A stretch of 64,000 nt of DNA from NCBI RefSeq assembly GCF_000002985.6, contig NC_003281.10, forward strand, positions 13,144,001 through 13,208,000, read 5' to 3'. This DNA is from Caenorhabditis elegans (lineage: Eukaryota > Nematoda > Chromadorea > Rhabditida > Rhabditidae). Made by a program: the position numbers and the translations under genes. Shown one piece after another: positions 1 to 12,800 of the stretch; position 1 is the first letter of the stretch; every line of letters starts with the position of its first letter. The notes beneath the pieces are model-generated. The model was not told the DNA's origin and did not search any database. It was given only the letters and a program-made list of their open reading frames with translations.

Positions 1-257
1 GATTTTCCGGAAAATGAGATTTTTTCGTTTTTCAATATTTGCAAAAAAAAAAAGAATAATTAAACAATGCTTAAATTTTGGTAATTCTTATATTTTTAAG
101 AGATATTTCTATGTTTTTTCATGAACAAAAACATAATTTGATTTAAAAAAGTTGAATTTCTCTCGAATATCGATTTTTAGAAAGTTTTTTCAACTTTTTG
201 CGCAAACCGTGTTTTTTATTTAATTTTGTATTTTAATTATCATCATGCGAGAAAAAA
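1..257. other. A/T-rich non-coding end of window
   Basis: No coding signal on either strand. It is rich in A and T runs and is probably intron or 3' region of the minus-strand gene whose exons begin at 623. Confidence 0.5.
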
Positions 258-605
258 AATTTTGAGAATACGTATTGCACAACTTATTTGACGCGCAAAA
301 TATAACTATATCTCATAGCGAAAACTACAGTAATCCATTAAATGATTACTGTAGCTCTTGTGTCGATTTACGGGCTCGAATGTATTAAAATGATTTATTT
401 ATCGATAAAATGATAAAACAATGCGAAGAAACTAATGAAAATTGAATACCGCTATTCTATCACTATTCGAAAAAAAATTAATTTCAATAATTGGAGCCCG
501 TAAATCAACTACAGTAGTCATTTAAACAGGATTACTGTAGTTTTCGCTACGAGATATTTTGCGCGTCAAATATGTTGTGCAATACGCATTCTCAGAATTT
601 TGTGG
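258..605. mobile_element. Foldback repeat, family A (full copy)
   Basis: The arms carry the marker GACGCGCAAAATAT followed by GCGAAAACTACAGTAAT, and the same text returns inverted at the right end around an A/T-rich centre at about 380-490. The outer ends read close to AATTCTGAGAATGCG. The same family recurs at 13062-13315, 16325-16440, 32648-32970, 37945-38055, 38650-39010, 39530-39660, 58900-59130 and 59498-59735. This is a MITE-like palindrome with no coding capacity. Confidence 0.8.
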
Positions 606-622
606 TCACACGTAATACGTAC

Positions 623-3600
623 ATCAATAACCCGTCCCTTCCATCCTTCATAATCTTCTGCACATCGAATCTTATCCAAATATTTCATCAAAAACAGCGG
701 AACACGTTCGTTCAAAACCTCCAGTTCGGCAAGTCGTTCCAAAATATCACTGAATAGCTGCCCAACTTCTCCGCGTAAATCACTTTCGGATGCTTCTTCA
801 AGTACAGTAAATGCCGTATCCAACATGACTTCTCCAATGTGTTTCCGTACTTTTTCCTCCGTTATTGCAAGTTCTTCATGGCAAAATAGGAAGACGGCAA
901 AATTGAATATTGAAAGAGACATTTGAGTTGGAATTTGAATTTTCTGGAGATAAGCTTCGACCCAGAAGAGGAGAATGAATTTCGTCGAATCACCGACCTG
1001 GAAATTTCAATTTAATTTTCGCTTTTAAATGGTTCAAAAAACCAAAAACGCGATGTAAAAAAGTGAAAATTTAGCTAAAAATTGAGTTTCTGGTTTAAAA
1101 TACAGCTAAATTTAGGGAAAATATTGAATATACACGGTGGTGGTTCAGTTGCTAGATGGGTGCAAACGCGCTCCACCGAACAAACGTGCATAACTTGGCC
1201 AGGAAGTACAAAATCGAAAATTCATCACAATAATAAAGATAGATAATTTCATTGCGCGGTCATTTCTTATATGCATCGCAAAATCGATTTTGAGTATCAT
1301 GAACCAATCCATCGTTTTTTGCAGAACTAGGCCATTTTGACTCGTAGATTTACGGCGCGTTGCGTGTCGCGTCGCGGCTCGATTGTAAAACTAAATGTAT
1401 TTGTCCGTGTGGAGTACACGACTTTCCCACGCGTTGTCCGGCTTGTCAATGGAACGCAAAAAATAAAGGCCAGAACCCCGTGTTGGGAAATTCAAGAATT
1501 TTAGTATAATAATTAAAAATAACGAGAAAAGTACTAAAAAACCGGAAAAACTAACTAAAAACGTTGGAATTTACGCTTTTGCCGCCAATACCTAACGAGA
1601 CCCATGCTATGAAGTATCTGTGCTACCGTGTATACGTGTTACTGCGTTGCAATCGCGCTCCAATGCGAAATGCTCCGCCTTCATAGCATGGGTCTCGTTA
1701 GGTATTGGCGGCAAAAGCGTAAATTCCTACGTTTTTAGTTGGTTTTTCCGGTTTTTTAGTACTTTTCTCGTTATTTTTAATTATTTTATACTAAAATTCT
1801 TGAAATTCCCAACACGGGTAGTTCTGGCCTTCCTCATTGAATTTTTCGCGCTCCATTGACAAGCCGGACAATGCGTGGGAAAGTCGTGTGTACTCCACAC
1901 GGACAAATACATTTAGTTTTACAATCGAGCCGCGACGCGACACGCAACGCGTCGTAAATCTACGAGTCAAAATGGCCTAGTTCTGCAAAAAACTCTTACA
2001 TTTCAAAATTAAAACAACGAAAAATGCGCGAAAACCGGCGAATCTCTACCAAAAAATTTGAATTTCCGGGTTTTGCCGCGAAATATCTAACGAGACCCAA
2101 AAAAATGGCGGCGAGGCATTTGGCATTGGAGCGTGATCGCAATATGATTTTTTCAGAGACATCCCAGAATTTTTTTTTCGCAAAATGAAAATTCTCTAAA
2201 TACAACTCGGGAAAATTTAATTATTTTTCGAATTTATTGACGAAAAAAATTCGGCGGAAAGATAAAAAATAATTTATAAACTTAAAAAAAAAAGTGCGCC
2301 CCATTGATTTTTTTGCGCCTCTATAATATTTTTTAAACTTTGAACCTACCGTATGTGGGATAACCTCCATTCCATCCTCTCCAAACATTTCGCTATCACA
2401 GATTGCGTTGGTGTAGAGCTGAAACAGTTTTTTTGAAAATTGAAAAAAAAAATTTTGCTTTTTTTTTTTTTGGAAACAAAAAAAAACAATTTTTGCAAAA
2501 AATTAGTTTTTTTTTGAAAATTAGACAAAAATGAAAATTATTTCTGAAAATTAGAAAAAAGTCTTGTTTTAATTTTTTTTTTTAATCTACATTTTTTTGA
2601 AAATCAATTTTTTCTAATTTTCAAAAAATTATAGAAAAAATTTTAATTAAAAATTGAAAAAAAAACGTTTTTGATTAAAAAATTGAAAATTTTATTTTTG
2701 GAAAATTGAAAAAAAGTATTTGATTTTTTAAAGTTAGAAAAAATTGATTTTTCCTAACAATTTAAATAATTACGTTTTCGAAAAATTAACGTTTTTCTTG
2801 AAAATTAATAAAAAATATTGATTTTTCTTGACAATTGAAATAAATTGAAATTTTTTTGAAAATAAAAATAATTTTTAGCATTTTTTGAAAATTAGAAAAA
2901 GCTTTGTTTTATTCAACAAAAAAAAACTAAATTGTTGAAAATTAGGAAGAAAAATAGATTTTTCTTGAAAAACTTTTTTGTTCTGAAATTTAATTAAAAA
3001 AATTTTTTTTTTTTTTGAAAATTGAAAACTAACAGGATTTTTTTCGAAATATAAAAAAAATTGAAGAAACGTATTTTTCGAATATGATAATAATTTTTTT
3101 TGAAAATATTTAAAAAAATTAAAAATTTTTGAGTTTTTTTTTTCCAAAAAGTAAAAATTTTCTGATAACAATGATTTTTTTTTCGAAAATTTATTTTTTT
3201 AAACGTATTTTTAAATTAAAAAAACAAAAAAAGTTTTTTTTTGATTTTTTAAATTTTTTTTTGAAATTTTTTTTTTTCAAAAAAAAAAAGTCCTAACCTC
3301 CAATATCCTCAAATGCCTGCAAAACTGAAGAACATCCAAATTCTGAGGATCATGAAGCGACATTTGCATTTCAACATGATTCATCTGAATTGCCATCTTC
3401 GCAAACGTCTTATCAATGTTGAACCAGGCGATTCCTCCCAATTTAGTCATCGAGCTGAGCACATCCCACATCAGAGCACGCATTTCTTTTGAGAATTTCT
3501 CGTGTCGTTCTTGTAGAAGACATCGGAGAACGGCTAGAATACCGACTGGCCAGCCACGATTGTCGAATAGTTCCGCTGAAACTTATGGGAGCGGTTTTTT

Positions 3601-6600
3601 TTTGGGGAATTTTTGGGGATTTTTGCTTTAAATTAAGGATGTCAAAAAATGGTCTTAATGAAAAAAGGAAATTATGGAAATTTTAAAAAAATTATCCAAG
3701 AAAAAAGTATTTCTCAAAAAATACACTGATTTTGATGAAAAATTGTTTTAAAAATCAAATCAATTTACTATATATAAAACGCGTGTCGTTCCGTCACTAT
3801 GTAGTTTGATCTCTAATCCACTGCAACTTTTTCCTCACGAGGGACGAGGAAAAGTGGTTTCTAGGCCATGGCCGAGGGGCCGACAAGTTTCAGCGGCCAT
3901 TTATCTTGCTTTGTTTTCCGCCTGTTTTCTTTCGTTTTTCACAGCTTTTTCCCGTTTTTTCTTATTAAAACTGATAAATAAATACTTTTTGCAGATGCTA
4001 AAACAATTTCCAAGTAAAAAAAAATGTATTCAGTGGGCAAGCAGCGGTGAAAGTGGTCAATGTTATATGATGGATTACGGGAATACAAAACCTAAACTTT
4101 TTCTTAAACATGATACATATGCTGCTTAGATGCTGAAACTACCTGATTTTCATAACGAGACCGCTGAAAAAGTTTTGAGGTTTCCACAATTCAACTTTTT
4201 GTGCGAAAATCTCGACTTTTTCACCAAAAAAGTTGAATTGTGGAAACCTCAAAACTTTTTCAGCGGTCTCGTTATGAAAATCAGGTAGTCTCAGCATTTA
4301 AGCAGCATATGTATCATGTTTCAGAAAAAGTTTAGGTTTTGTATTCCCGTAATCCATCATTTTACATTGCCCACTTTCACCGCTGCTTGCCCACTGAATA
4401 CATAATTTTTTTACTTGGAAATTGTTTTAGCATCTGCAAAAAATATTTATTTATCAGTTTTAATAAGAAAAAACAGGAAAAAGCTGTGAAAAACGAAAGA
4501 AAACAGGCGGAAAACAAAGCAAGATAAATGGCCGATGAAACTTGTCGGCCCCTCGGCCATGGCCTAGAAACCACTTTTCCTCGCCCCTCGTGAGGAAAAA
4601 GTTGCAGTGTAATCATTTTGGGAAACCTTATGCTAAATGCGCAGCAGACATCGATCGAGGTCCGCGATAGACACCGTATATCTAATGTATTTTCTCAAAA
4701 AAGTCGGGGGCCGCGCGGCTGGTTAAATTAAAATTTATCAACAAAAATTGATTATTTTTCCAAACAAAAAAAAATAATTTTCCACTTTTCTGCGTTTTTC
4801 AAGGAAAAATAGGAAAAATGTGCCAATAAAGATAAGGACACTATAGAAAAATTGTTTTGATGAAAAAAATACGAAATTTTTTTGTAAAAAGTAGAAAAAA
4901 TATCGGAAAATATAGAAAATTTGTCTTTCACAAAAAAAAAATTGATTTTGATGGAAGTTTTTTTTTTCAAAAATAAAAAATTATGCGAAAAATAGGAGGA
5001 AATTTAAAAAAAAAACGTTGGTAATTTATCCACAAAATTCAAAAATAATTATTTAAGAAATGTAGAAAATTATAATAATACCACAATGACCGAATATCAT
5101 GATAAAAAAAATTCAAACAAATTTTCTAAATTTTATATGATTTTTTGAAAATTGAAAAAATCTCAGTTTTTGCCTAATTCCTATTTGAATTTCCGCCAAT
5201 TGGATTTGTTCGATGGAGCGCACTTGCACGTTTTTAACTTTATTTTATATTATTTTTTGTTATTTTCCACTAATTTTTAATGTTTTCGGTGTATTTTTGT
5301 TTGAATTCTAAAGAAAAAGTCAAAATAAATGCAAATTTCCGATTAAAAAGCAAGCTTACAGGCGTAAAAATGACAAAGTAACGATTTTAAACGATTTCGA
5401 ACCTGAAAACATTAAAAATTAGTGGAAAATAACAAAAAATAATATAAAATAAATTTAAAAACGTGCAAGTGCGCTCCATCGAACAAATCCAATTGGCGGA
5501 AATTCAAATAGGAATTAGGCAAAAACTGAGATTTTTTCAATTTTCAAAAAATCATATAAAATTTAGAAAATTTGTTTGAATTTTTTAATCATGATATTCG
5601 GTCATTGTGGTATTATTATAATTTTCTACATTTCTTAAATAATAATTTTTGAATTTTTTGGAGAAATTACCAACGTTTTTTTTAAATTTCCTCCTATTTT
5701 TCGCATAATGTTTTATTTTTGAAAAAAAAACTTCCATCAAAATCAATTTATTTTTGTGAAAGACAAATTTTCTATAATTTTCGATATTTTTTCTATATTT
5801 TACAAAAAAATTTCGAATTTTTTCATTAAAACAATTTTTCTATAGTGTCCTTATCTTTTTTGGTACATTTTTTCCTATTTTTCCCTGAAAAATACAGAAA
5901 AGTGGAATTTTCGGAAAAAGAATCACTTTTTGTTGATAAGTTTTAACTTAATTTGATTTTTAAAACAATTTTTCATCAAAATCAGTGTTTTTTTTTGAGA
6001 AATACTTTTTTTTTGTTAATTTTTTTTTCATTAAAATCAATTTTTTTTTGAGATAAAAATAGCCTTGGTCTTGGCACGACATCTTTGAAGATTACTGTAG
6101 TTGCGGAAATTTTATCGAATAAAAAATTGATAAAAATAGGGGTAAAAATCGCAAAAAATTCTAAATTTTCGAAAAAAAAAACATACGTCTCTCCATCGGT
6201 GCAATTTGATAGATTTTGCCGAGCAGCATTCGAATGCTCAGCAAAAATTGTCCGACATCCAAGCTTTGCTTTTGTGCCGCAAAGAAATTTGTCGTGTGAC
6301 GAAGAAGCTCGTATACATATTTTCCCTCTCCGGGCTGAAAATTTAAAAATTAAAAAAAAAATTTTTTTTTTCGATTTTTTGAAAAATAGCTCAAAAATTC
6401 GCCAATTTTTCTTAATTTTAGGAAAAAAAATATTTTTCGATTTTTTGAAAAATAGCTCAAAAATTCGCCAATTTTTCTTAATTTTAGGAAAAAAATTTTT
6501 TTTTCGATTTTTTGAAAAATAGCTCAAAAATTCGCCAATTTTTCCTAATTTTAGGAAAAAAAATTTTTTTTTCGATTTTTTGAAAAGTAGCTCAAAAATT

Positions 6601-8752
6601 CGCCAATTTTTCTTAATTTTAGGAAAAAAAAATTTTTTTCCGATTTTTTGAAAAATAGCTCAAAAATTCGCCAATTTTTCTTAATTTTAGGAAAAAAAAT
6701 TTTTCCGATTTTTTGAAAAATAGCTCAAAAATTCGCCAATTTTTCTTAATTTTAAGAAAAAAAATTTTTTTTCGATTTTTTGAAAAATAGCTCAAAAATT
6801 CGCCAATTTTTCTTAATTTTTGAAAAAAAAAATTTTTTCTGAAAATTTGGACTCGCCACGACAAATTTTTGTTAAAAGGGGGTGCGCCTTTAAAAGAGTA
6901 CTGTAGCTTAAAAATTTTCATGCTGCGGAATTGAATTTTTATCGATTTTTAATGGGGTTTTCTCTCAGTTTATGTGTTCTTACAAATTAATCGAATTTTG
7001 CAACAAAAAAGCTGCATCGCATAGAAAAATAGGCGGAGCGAAATTTTGCAACCCTGTGGCACGGTTTTTTACTCTTTTTTCACCAGTTTTGATTTTTTCC
7101 AATAAAATTTACGATTTTTTTGTTGTTTAATTTTTTTTTCGAATTAAACTTATATTCAATTTAGTAAAATATTCAAAAAAAATAAAAAAGGAAAAATCGA
7201 AATTTCGTTGAAAAAAGTGAAAACCGGCGAAAAATTAGGAAAACCCGTGCTGCAGGGTTGCGAAATTACGCTCCGCCTCTTTTTTTTTGCAAAACTTAAA
7301 CAAACTTAAAGGAAAACTATGAAAAATCGATTTTCCGCTGCAACACTAATTTGAAAGTACAGTAATCTTTAAAGGCGCACTGTTTTTCGCATATAGCAAA
7401 AATTTGTCGTTTCGAGACCAAAAAGGCGTCATAATTTGTCCATTCTTTTTTGCAGAAGAATAAGGAAAATGGCGAATTTTCGCGCTTTTAAAAAAAAAAT
7501 CGAAATTTTTTTTCTAATTTTTTAAGCGTAGTTTTGGCCTAAAAATCGCAGAAATTTCAGGTTTTTCCTACAAAAAAACCGCCTACCGTATTCGCCCAAA
7601 CCGCCACAATAAGTGACATATCGTTATAGACAGTACTATTCATTTCAGCCTTATTTCCTCGCGGAGCAACTGATTTTATCACATTTTCCATGAGAATTTT
7701 GAATTTTAAATGAACTTCTGGAGATGTGCATTGGCATAGGAACGACAGAATGTGGATGAGAATTGGTCGAGCGCTGGAAAAAAAATTTTTTCTTGGAAAT
7801 TTTTTTTTGGAAAATTTTTAAAGAATTTTTTAAGAAATTGAAAAAAAAATTTTTTTTTTTTGAAAACTCGTAGTAATTTCCATTTTTCGCAGTTTATTAG
7901 CTTAAATTTTCGGGTTTTTTTTTGCCAAAAACTGTATTTTTTTCAGATTTTCTGCAATCGCGCTCTATTGCGAACTTTTTCGGAGGATTGCAATGGAGCG
8001 CGTTTTCTCTCCGATGAAAAATTGGAAATTAAAAAAAAATTGATAAAAGTCATTGCGGTAACCGGATAATTTGTCGTTTTAATCGATTTTTATATGAAAA
8101 ATTGCAATTATTAGTCATTAAATACACAGAAAAATGATCAAAAATCTTTAAAACGGTTTTTAGGATTTCGTACTACAAGTTTTACAGTTTTTGGCAGAAA
8201 TTCTTGTTTTAGGAGCTTATTTGCGCGGTTTTAACATTAAAAATGATCTATATTTACCATTTTTTAAGTGAAAATCGATACATTTTTGCATTTTAAACTC
8301 AAAAATTGCGTTTTTCTTGCAAAAAAAAAATGAAAAATTCAATTTTTCCCCCGAAAATCCAAATCTTACTGGGCATATTCTTCATGCATTGGCTCAAAAA
8401 TCCTCTGAAACATCTCAATTGGAATACTGGCGAATAACCGATCGGAGCGCTCTCGATTTAGAAGATTATGCTGGAATTTTTCGATTTTTCGCATTTTTTC
8501 ACCGCTCCGGGCACTCAAAAACCTGTAATTCGGTCGGAACTTTCACGAGAATCTTCATTTTCTCCTCGAAAGACGCTGTTGGATCCTCAAATAATTTAAT
8601 GTGCTCTTCGATTTGAATTTCAATCTTTTTTTCGGCTTCTTCCTCTTTTTTTGTCATGGTTTCACTGCTTTCGTTGCTGGAAGGTTGAAAATTTAATGAA
8701 TTATCGATAAATTTTGCGAATTTTAAATTAAAAAAATAAAAAATTACCTCAT
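623..8752 (-). CDS. Unidentified probable helical-repeat protein, 3' end outside window
   Basis: Exons in transcript order are 8752-8748, 8676-8523, 8404-8370, 7773-7587, 6334-6187, 3575-3298, 2418-2350 and 997-623. Phases match at every junction and the sum is 1251 nt (417 codons). The first exon is only ATGAG and the third only 35 nt. The N-terminus (about residues 9-25) is rich in Lys and Glu. The rest is a run of amphipathic helices with no catalytic motif I recognise, suggesting an ARM/HEAT- or MIF4G-like scaffold. The last exon ends at a GTACGT donor at 622; reading on would enter a repeat and stop at 566, so the real 3' end probably lies left of the window. It is divergent from abce-1. 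Introns carry a 63-bp minisatellite and three foldbacks. Exon structure is well supported; function is unknown. Confidence 0.8.
1316..1990. mobile_element. Foldback repeat, family B, nearly full palindrome
   Basis: Inverted arms of about 300 bp contain AACTAGGCCATTTTGAC, CGCGTTGCGTGTCGCG and a GTGTGGAGTACACGACTTTC-like block. The central hairpin at 1570-1710 is GCTTTTGCCGCCAATACC and its complement around a short loop. Related single arms lie at 42515-42735 and 62426-62815. It sits in an intron of the minus-strand gene. Confidence 0.8.
2419..3297. other. Intron of extreme A/T content with phased A/T runs
   Basis: The intron between exons 3575-3298 and 2418-2350 is almost wholly runs of A and T, alternating at roughly 10-bp intervals. 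No other feature is visible. Confidence 0.5.
3819..4609. mobile_element. Foldback repeat, family C (copy 1)
   Basis: The ends are CACTGCAACTTTTTCCTCACG and its complement. Both arms carry GGCCATGGCC and GCTTTGTTTTCCGCCTG. The centre at about 4170-4265 is a hairpin built on AAGTTTTGAGGTTTCCACAA. A second copy lies at 49719-50508 in gly-5. Short open frames here are repeat-derived. Confidence 0.85.
4723..5955. mobile_element. Foldback repeat, family F (copy 1)
   Basis: A palindrome of about 1.2 kb with its centre near 5360. Each arm holds TTCGATGGAGCGCACTTGCA and an ACCACAATGACCGAATATCA block. Related copies are at 14505-15660 and 22475-23195. It lies in the 2.6-kb intron of the minus-strand gene. 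Confidence 0.8.
6345..6850. repeat. 63-bp minisatellite, about eight units
   Basis: The unit, roughly 61-65 bp, contains GAAAAATAGCTCAAAAATTC and GCCAATTTTTCTTAATTTTA, with variation mainly in the length of A/T runs. It begins directly upstream of the exon 6334-6187 acceptor, so it fills the end of that intron. Confidence 0.85.
6847..7422. mobile_element. Foldback repeat, family D with nested family J arms
   Basis: The outer arms hold the GTGCGCCTTTAAAGAGTACTG-type block and GTCGTGTCGAGACC-type ends. The inner arms hold AGGCGGAGCG and GGTTGCGAAATTACGCTCCG. Family D recurs at 20018-20236, 29105-30170, 43470-43690 and 61130-61560. Confidence 0.75.
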
Positions 8753-9832
8753 TTTGAGATCAATAAATCAGAAAAATAGTAGAAAATTGGAAAAATTAAT
8801 GTTCAGCCGAGCACTTCTTCGTCATGGCGACATGGAGAGACTATGCGAAATCGAGAGACGCAGAGAAGCCGCGAAGCAAGCGCGCTCCACTGTACTCTTT
8901 TTTTTTCAGTATTTTTACACGCCACATGTAGCTTTTCAGCCTATTTTTCTGGTTTTCTAGGGTTTTTAGGCAATTTTTTATTTGTTTTTTGTTGAAAACT
9001 CAGACTTTAATTATGTAAAATCTAAAGTTTTACCTTAATTTATGATTTTCCGTCGAAAATTGCCTTTTCTCAACTAAAAAAATTACCAAAAATATTGGGA
9101 ATTTTTAAAATTGCACTTGAAATTGTTGAAATCTCACTTAAAACGAGTTATTTCTGCCTATTTGAGGCTTATATAGCTTGTTTTTTATAATTGCACAACA
9201 TTGTGGAATATTGCGATAATCGGGGGCACTCAAGAGGCGGTCTCCGCAAATTTTAGCAATTTCTCTACGTTTTTCGATAAATTTTCGGTGAAATTGTTGA
9301 TTTTCTAGCTTGCCACGTCAATTTCCTGCTAAAAAGACACGTTTTCTATCAAATTTTTTTTTGTTTTTTTTTCCTATTTTCCATGTATTCTAGATGTTTC
9401 AAGCATTTTTCATATATTTTCTGTTGAAAAATCGAACATTAACTATGCAAAACCTGCTGTTTTACTTGAATTTATGAATTTTCGCTGAAAAAATTTTTTT
9501 TTTGCCTTTTTCAATGGTTAGGACTTGAAAAAACGACCCAAAATATCGGGAATTTCGAGTTATTTCTGCTTGAGCATTTTTTTGAGTTTTTCGGTGAAAT
9601 TATTGATTTTCTAGCTTGTTTCCGTGCTAAAAACCACGTTTTCCATCCAATTTCATTGATTTTTGAGGTAAAACGAACAAAAAAGGCGGCGAGACCCATG
9701 CTATGTCCCTTTAAACCAGCGCGCTCTAATTTAAGAAATTTCCTCTAAAATATGAATTTTCTAACAATTTTTGCCTAAAAAACACGTTTCTTATTCAATT
9801 TCATCGCGTTTTTCAGGTAAAACGAACGAAAA
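8753..9832. promoter_or_regulatory. Divergent promoter between the helical-protein gene and abce-1
   Basis: About 1.08 kb separates the two start codons. Close to the minus-strand gene, 8855-8865 reads GAGACGCAGAG, a motif I remember as common in C. elegans promoters. The rest includes a decayed direct duplication: 8930-9330 resembles 9370-9680, and part recurs just before the abce-1 start. No coding ORF is supported here. Confidence 0.6.
9811..9816 (+). promoter_or_regulatory. abce-1 splice-leader acceptor
   Basis: TTTCAG, preceded by a T-run, lies 16 bp before the ATG at 9833. No upstream donor is needed for the reading frame, which fits trans-splicing of a leader onto the first exon. Confidence 0.55.
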
Positions 9833-12800
9833 ATGAGTCGAAAAGGCCCATTAATAAAAAACAACGAGACGGACGTGCCACTGCGTATTGCTATTGTGGA
9901 AAAAGATCGCTGCAAGCCGAAAAATTGTGGTCTGGCGTGCAAAAGAGCTTGCCCAGTGAACAGACAAGGTATTTAAATCCTCGGTTTCTTTTTCACAAAT
10001 AATTGCAACAAATATCCAGGAAAACAGTGTATTGTCGTCGAGGCAACTTCCACGATTTCTCAAATTTCCGAAATCTTGTGCATTGGATGTGGTATCTGCG
10101 TGAAGAAGTGCCCATATGACGCAATCAAAATCATCAATCTCCCAGCAAATCTGGCAAATGAGACCACTCATCGTTACTCGCAGAATTCCTTCAAGTTGCA
10201 TCGCCTGCCAACTCCTCGCTGTGGAGAAGTCCTCGGACTCGTCGGAACAAATGGAATCGGAAAATCGACGGCACTGAAAATTCTGGCCGGAAAACAGAAG
10301 CCAAATTTGGGAAATTTCCAAAAAGAGCAAGAGTGGACGACTATTATCAACCATTTTCGAGGTTCAGAACTCCAGAATTACTTTACGCGAATTTTGGAGG
10401 ATACTTTGAAGTGTGTCATCAAGCCACAATATGTCGATCAGATTCCAAGAGCTGCCAAGGGAACTGTTGAGAAAAATTTGACCCGAAAGCACGATAATGA
10501 CAATTTGAACTCGGTTATTGATCAAATGGGTAGGTTTTTTCGGCGGAAAATTGGCTGGGATTCGTATTTTTCAGCGAAAATTTTACGTTTAAGTCGTTTT
10601 TTTCACTATTTTTCGGTGAAAAACTGAAAAATGAGTGATTTTCCTGAGAAAAATTGAAACGAAAACGCCGAAATTCGCTAAAAACGAAGAAATTTGATTT
10701 AAAAAATATCCATGTTTCGCAACAAAAAACATGTAAAATTAATATTTTGTTTTTAAAAAAATCACCAAAAAACCGTGCCGCAAGGTTGCAAAATGACGCT
10801 CCGCCTCTTTTTCTGTGCGACGCAGCATTTTTTTTGCAAAATTCGCACGGATCGGCCGTTTAATTTCAACAGTACTATAAAAATCGATTTAAAAACGTCC
10901 GCACCATCAAAATTTTGAAGCTACAGTACTCTTTAAAGGCGCACGCCTTTTTGCATTAAACAAAAATTTGTCGTTTGGAGGCCAATTTTTCAGAGAAAAA
11001 TCAAGACAATTAAAAAAAAAATATTTTCAAAGCTTCTAAAATCAAATCTCTCCAAAAACTAGAAAAAAAATGGAATTTTTTCTTCTCCCCACTGAAAATT
11101 AACAGCTTTTTGGTCTGAAAAAATGTTTTTTTAAAAAACCAATGAATCCAATTTTTGCCAAAAATAACTAAAAATTTAAGTTTTTATCAAAAAAAATTTT
11201 TTAAAAAACACCCAAAATCCCCATTTTGTCATTTTTTTTTTCGAAAATTAAGAAAAATGGGCGAATTTTTAAGCGATTTTCGAGAAAAACAAAAATTTTA
11301 CCGTAGTAATTTGAACCATGCAAATTTTTAAAATCAATTTCCGTCTGAATTTTGCAAAGAACGGAGCGTCGCACAGAAAAATAGGCGGAGCGTCAGTTCG
11401 CAACCCTGCGGCACGGTTTTTTTTGTAGATTTTTTAAATAAAATAATGTTTTTACTTGTAATGTAGAGGCACCACGTTTTCAAGATCTGTTCAAAAACAA
11501 GATCTACGAAAACAAGATCTACGTTTTCAGAATCTGGCACCGTGCTAACTGCGGTTTTCTCGATGAAAAACGAAACAACGATGCTCCGATGTTACGAGTC
11601 GTGTGTTGTTAAGCGTATCTTCTAGATGAAAATTTCAAAAAAATATTTTTCTGAACGCTAAACAACACGCGACGCGTAACATCGGAGCATCGTTGTTTCG
11701 GTTTTCACCGAGAAAGCCGCAGCTGGCACGGTGCCAGATTCTGAAAACGTAGATCTTGTTTTTGAACAGATCTTGAAAACGTGGTGCCTCAAATTTTTTT
11801 TTTCGAAAATTAAGAAAATGGGCGAATTTTTGAGCTATTTTCAAAAAACCGAAAAAAAAAATTTTCAAATTTTTTTTGCCGTAATAATATACCATGTAAA
11901 AAAATGTAAAAAATGTAAAAAATGTAAAAAAATAAAAAAACCATGTATTTTTCAGAGCTTCGTGGCCTTCTGGATCGTGAAATCGACCAACTCTCCGGCG
12001 GAGAACTCCAACGTTTCGCGATCGCAATGTGCTGTGTTCAAAAAGCCGACGTCTACATGTTCGATGAACCATCCTCTTACCTTGATGTCAAGCAACGTCT
12101 GAAGGCTGCCGCGATCATCCGCGAGCGTGTCAGTGATACGAACTATGTTGTAGTTGTTGAACACGACTTGGCAGTTCTCGATTATTTATCTGATTTCATT
12201 TGCTGCTTGTACGGAGTTCCTGGAGTTTATGGAGTTGTTACTCTGCCATCTGGTGTTCGTGAAGGTATCAACATGTTCTTGGAAGGATTCATTCGGACTG
12301 AAAATATGAGATTCAGAGAGTCAAAGCTCTCTTTCAAGACATCGGAGCAGCAGGAGGATATCAAGAGAACTGGAAATATTAAGTACCCGTCAATGTCAAA
12401 AACGCTTGGGAACTTCCATTTGGACGTTGAAGCCGGCGACTTTTCCGACTCGGAAATCATCGTGATGCTCGGAGAAAACGGTACAGGAAAGACGACGATG
12501 ATCAAGATGATGGCTGGATCGTTGAAGCCTGAAGATGAGAACACTGAGCTCCCGCACGTCAGCATCTCGTACAAGCCGCAGAAGATCTCACCGAAATCTG
12601 AGACTACTGTACGCTTCATGCTTCACGATAAGATTCAGAACATGTACGAGCATCCACAATTCAAGACGGATGTGATGAATCCGTTGATGATGGAACAGTT
12701 GTTGGATCGAAATGTGAGAGTTTTTGAAGAATCGTGAATGGGGATTTTGCGATTTTGCTTCAAAATGTGCTAATTGATCTTCAGAATTCAGAATTGCCAC

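Noticed and set aside
566..622. In-frame extension of the first gene to a stop at 566
   Set aside because: The sequence is a family A repeat arm and a good GTACGT donor precedes it.
3806..4616. Frames with matching sequence at 49768-50473
   Set aside because: They are the arms of the family C palindrome, present on both strands; no domain or codon bias.
5982..6921. Overlapping long frames rich in Lys, Phe and Ile on both strands
   Set aside because: They read through the 63-bp minisatellite and A/T runs; only 6187-6334 inside them is a real exon, in another frame.
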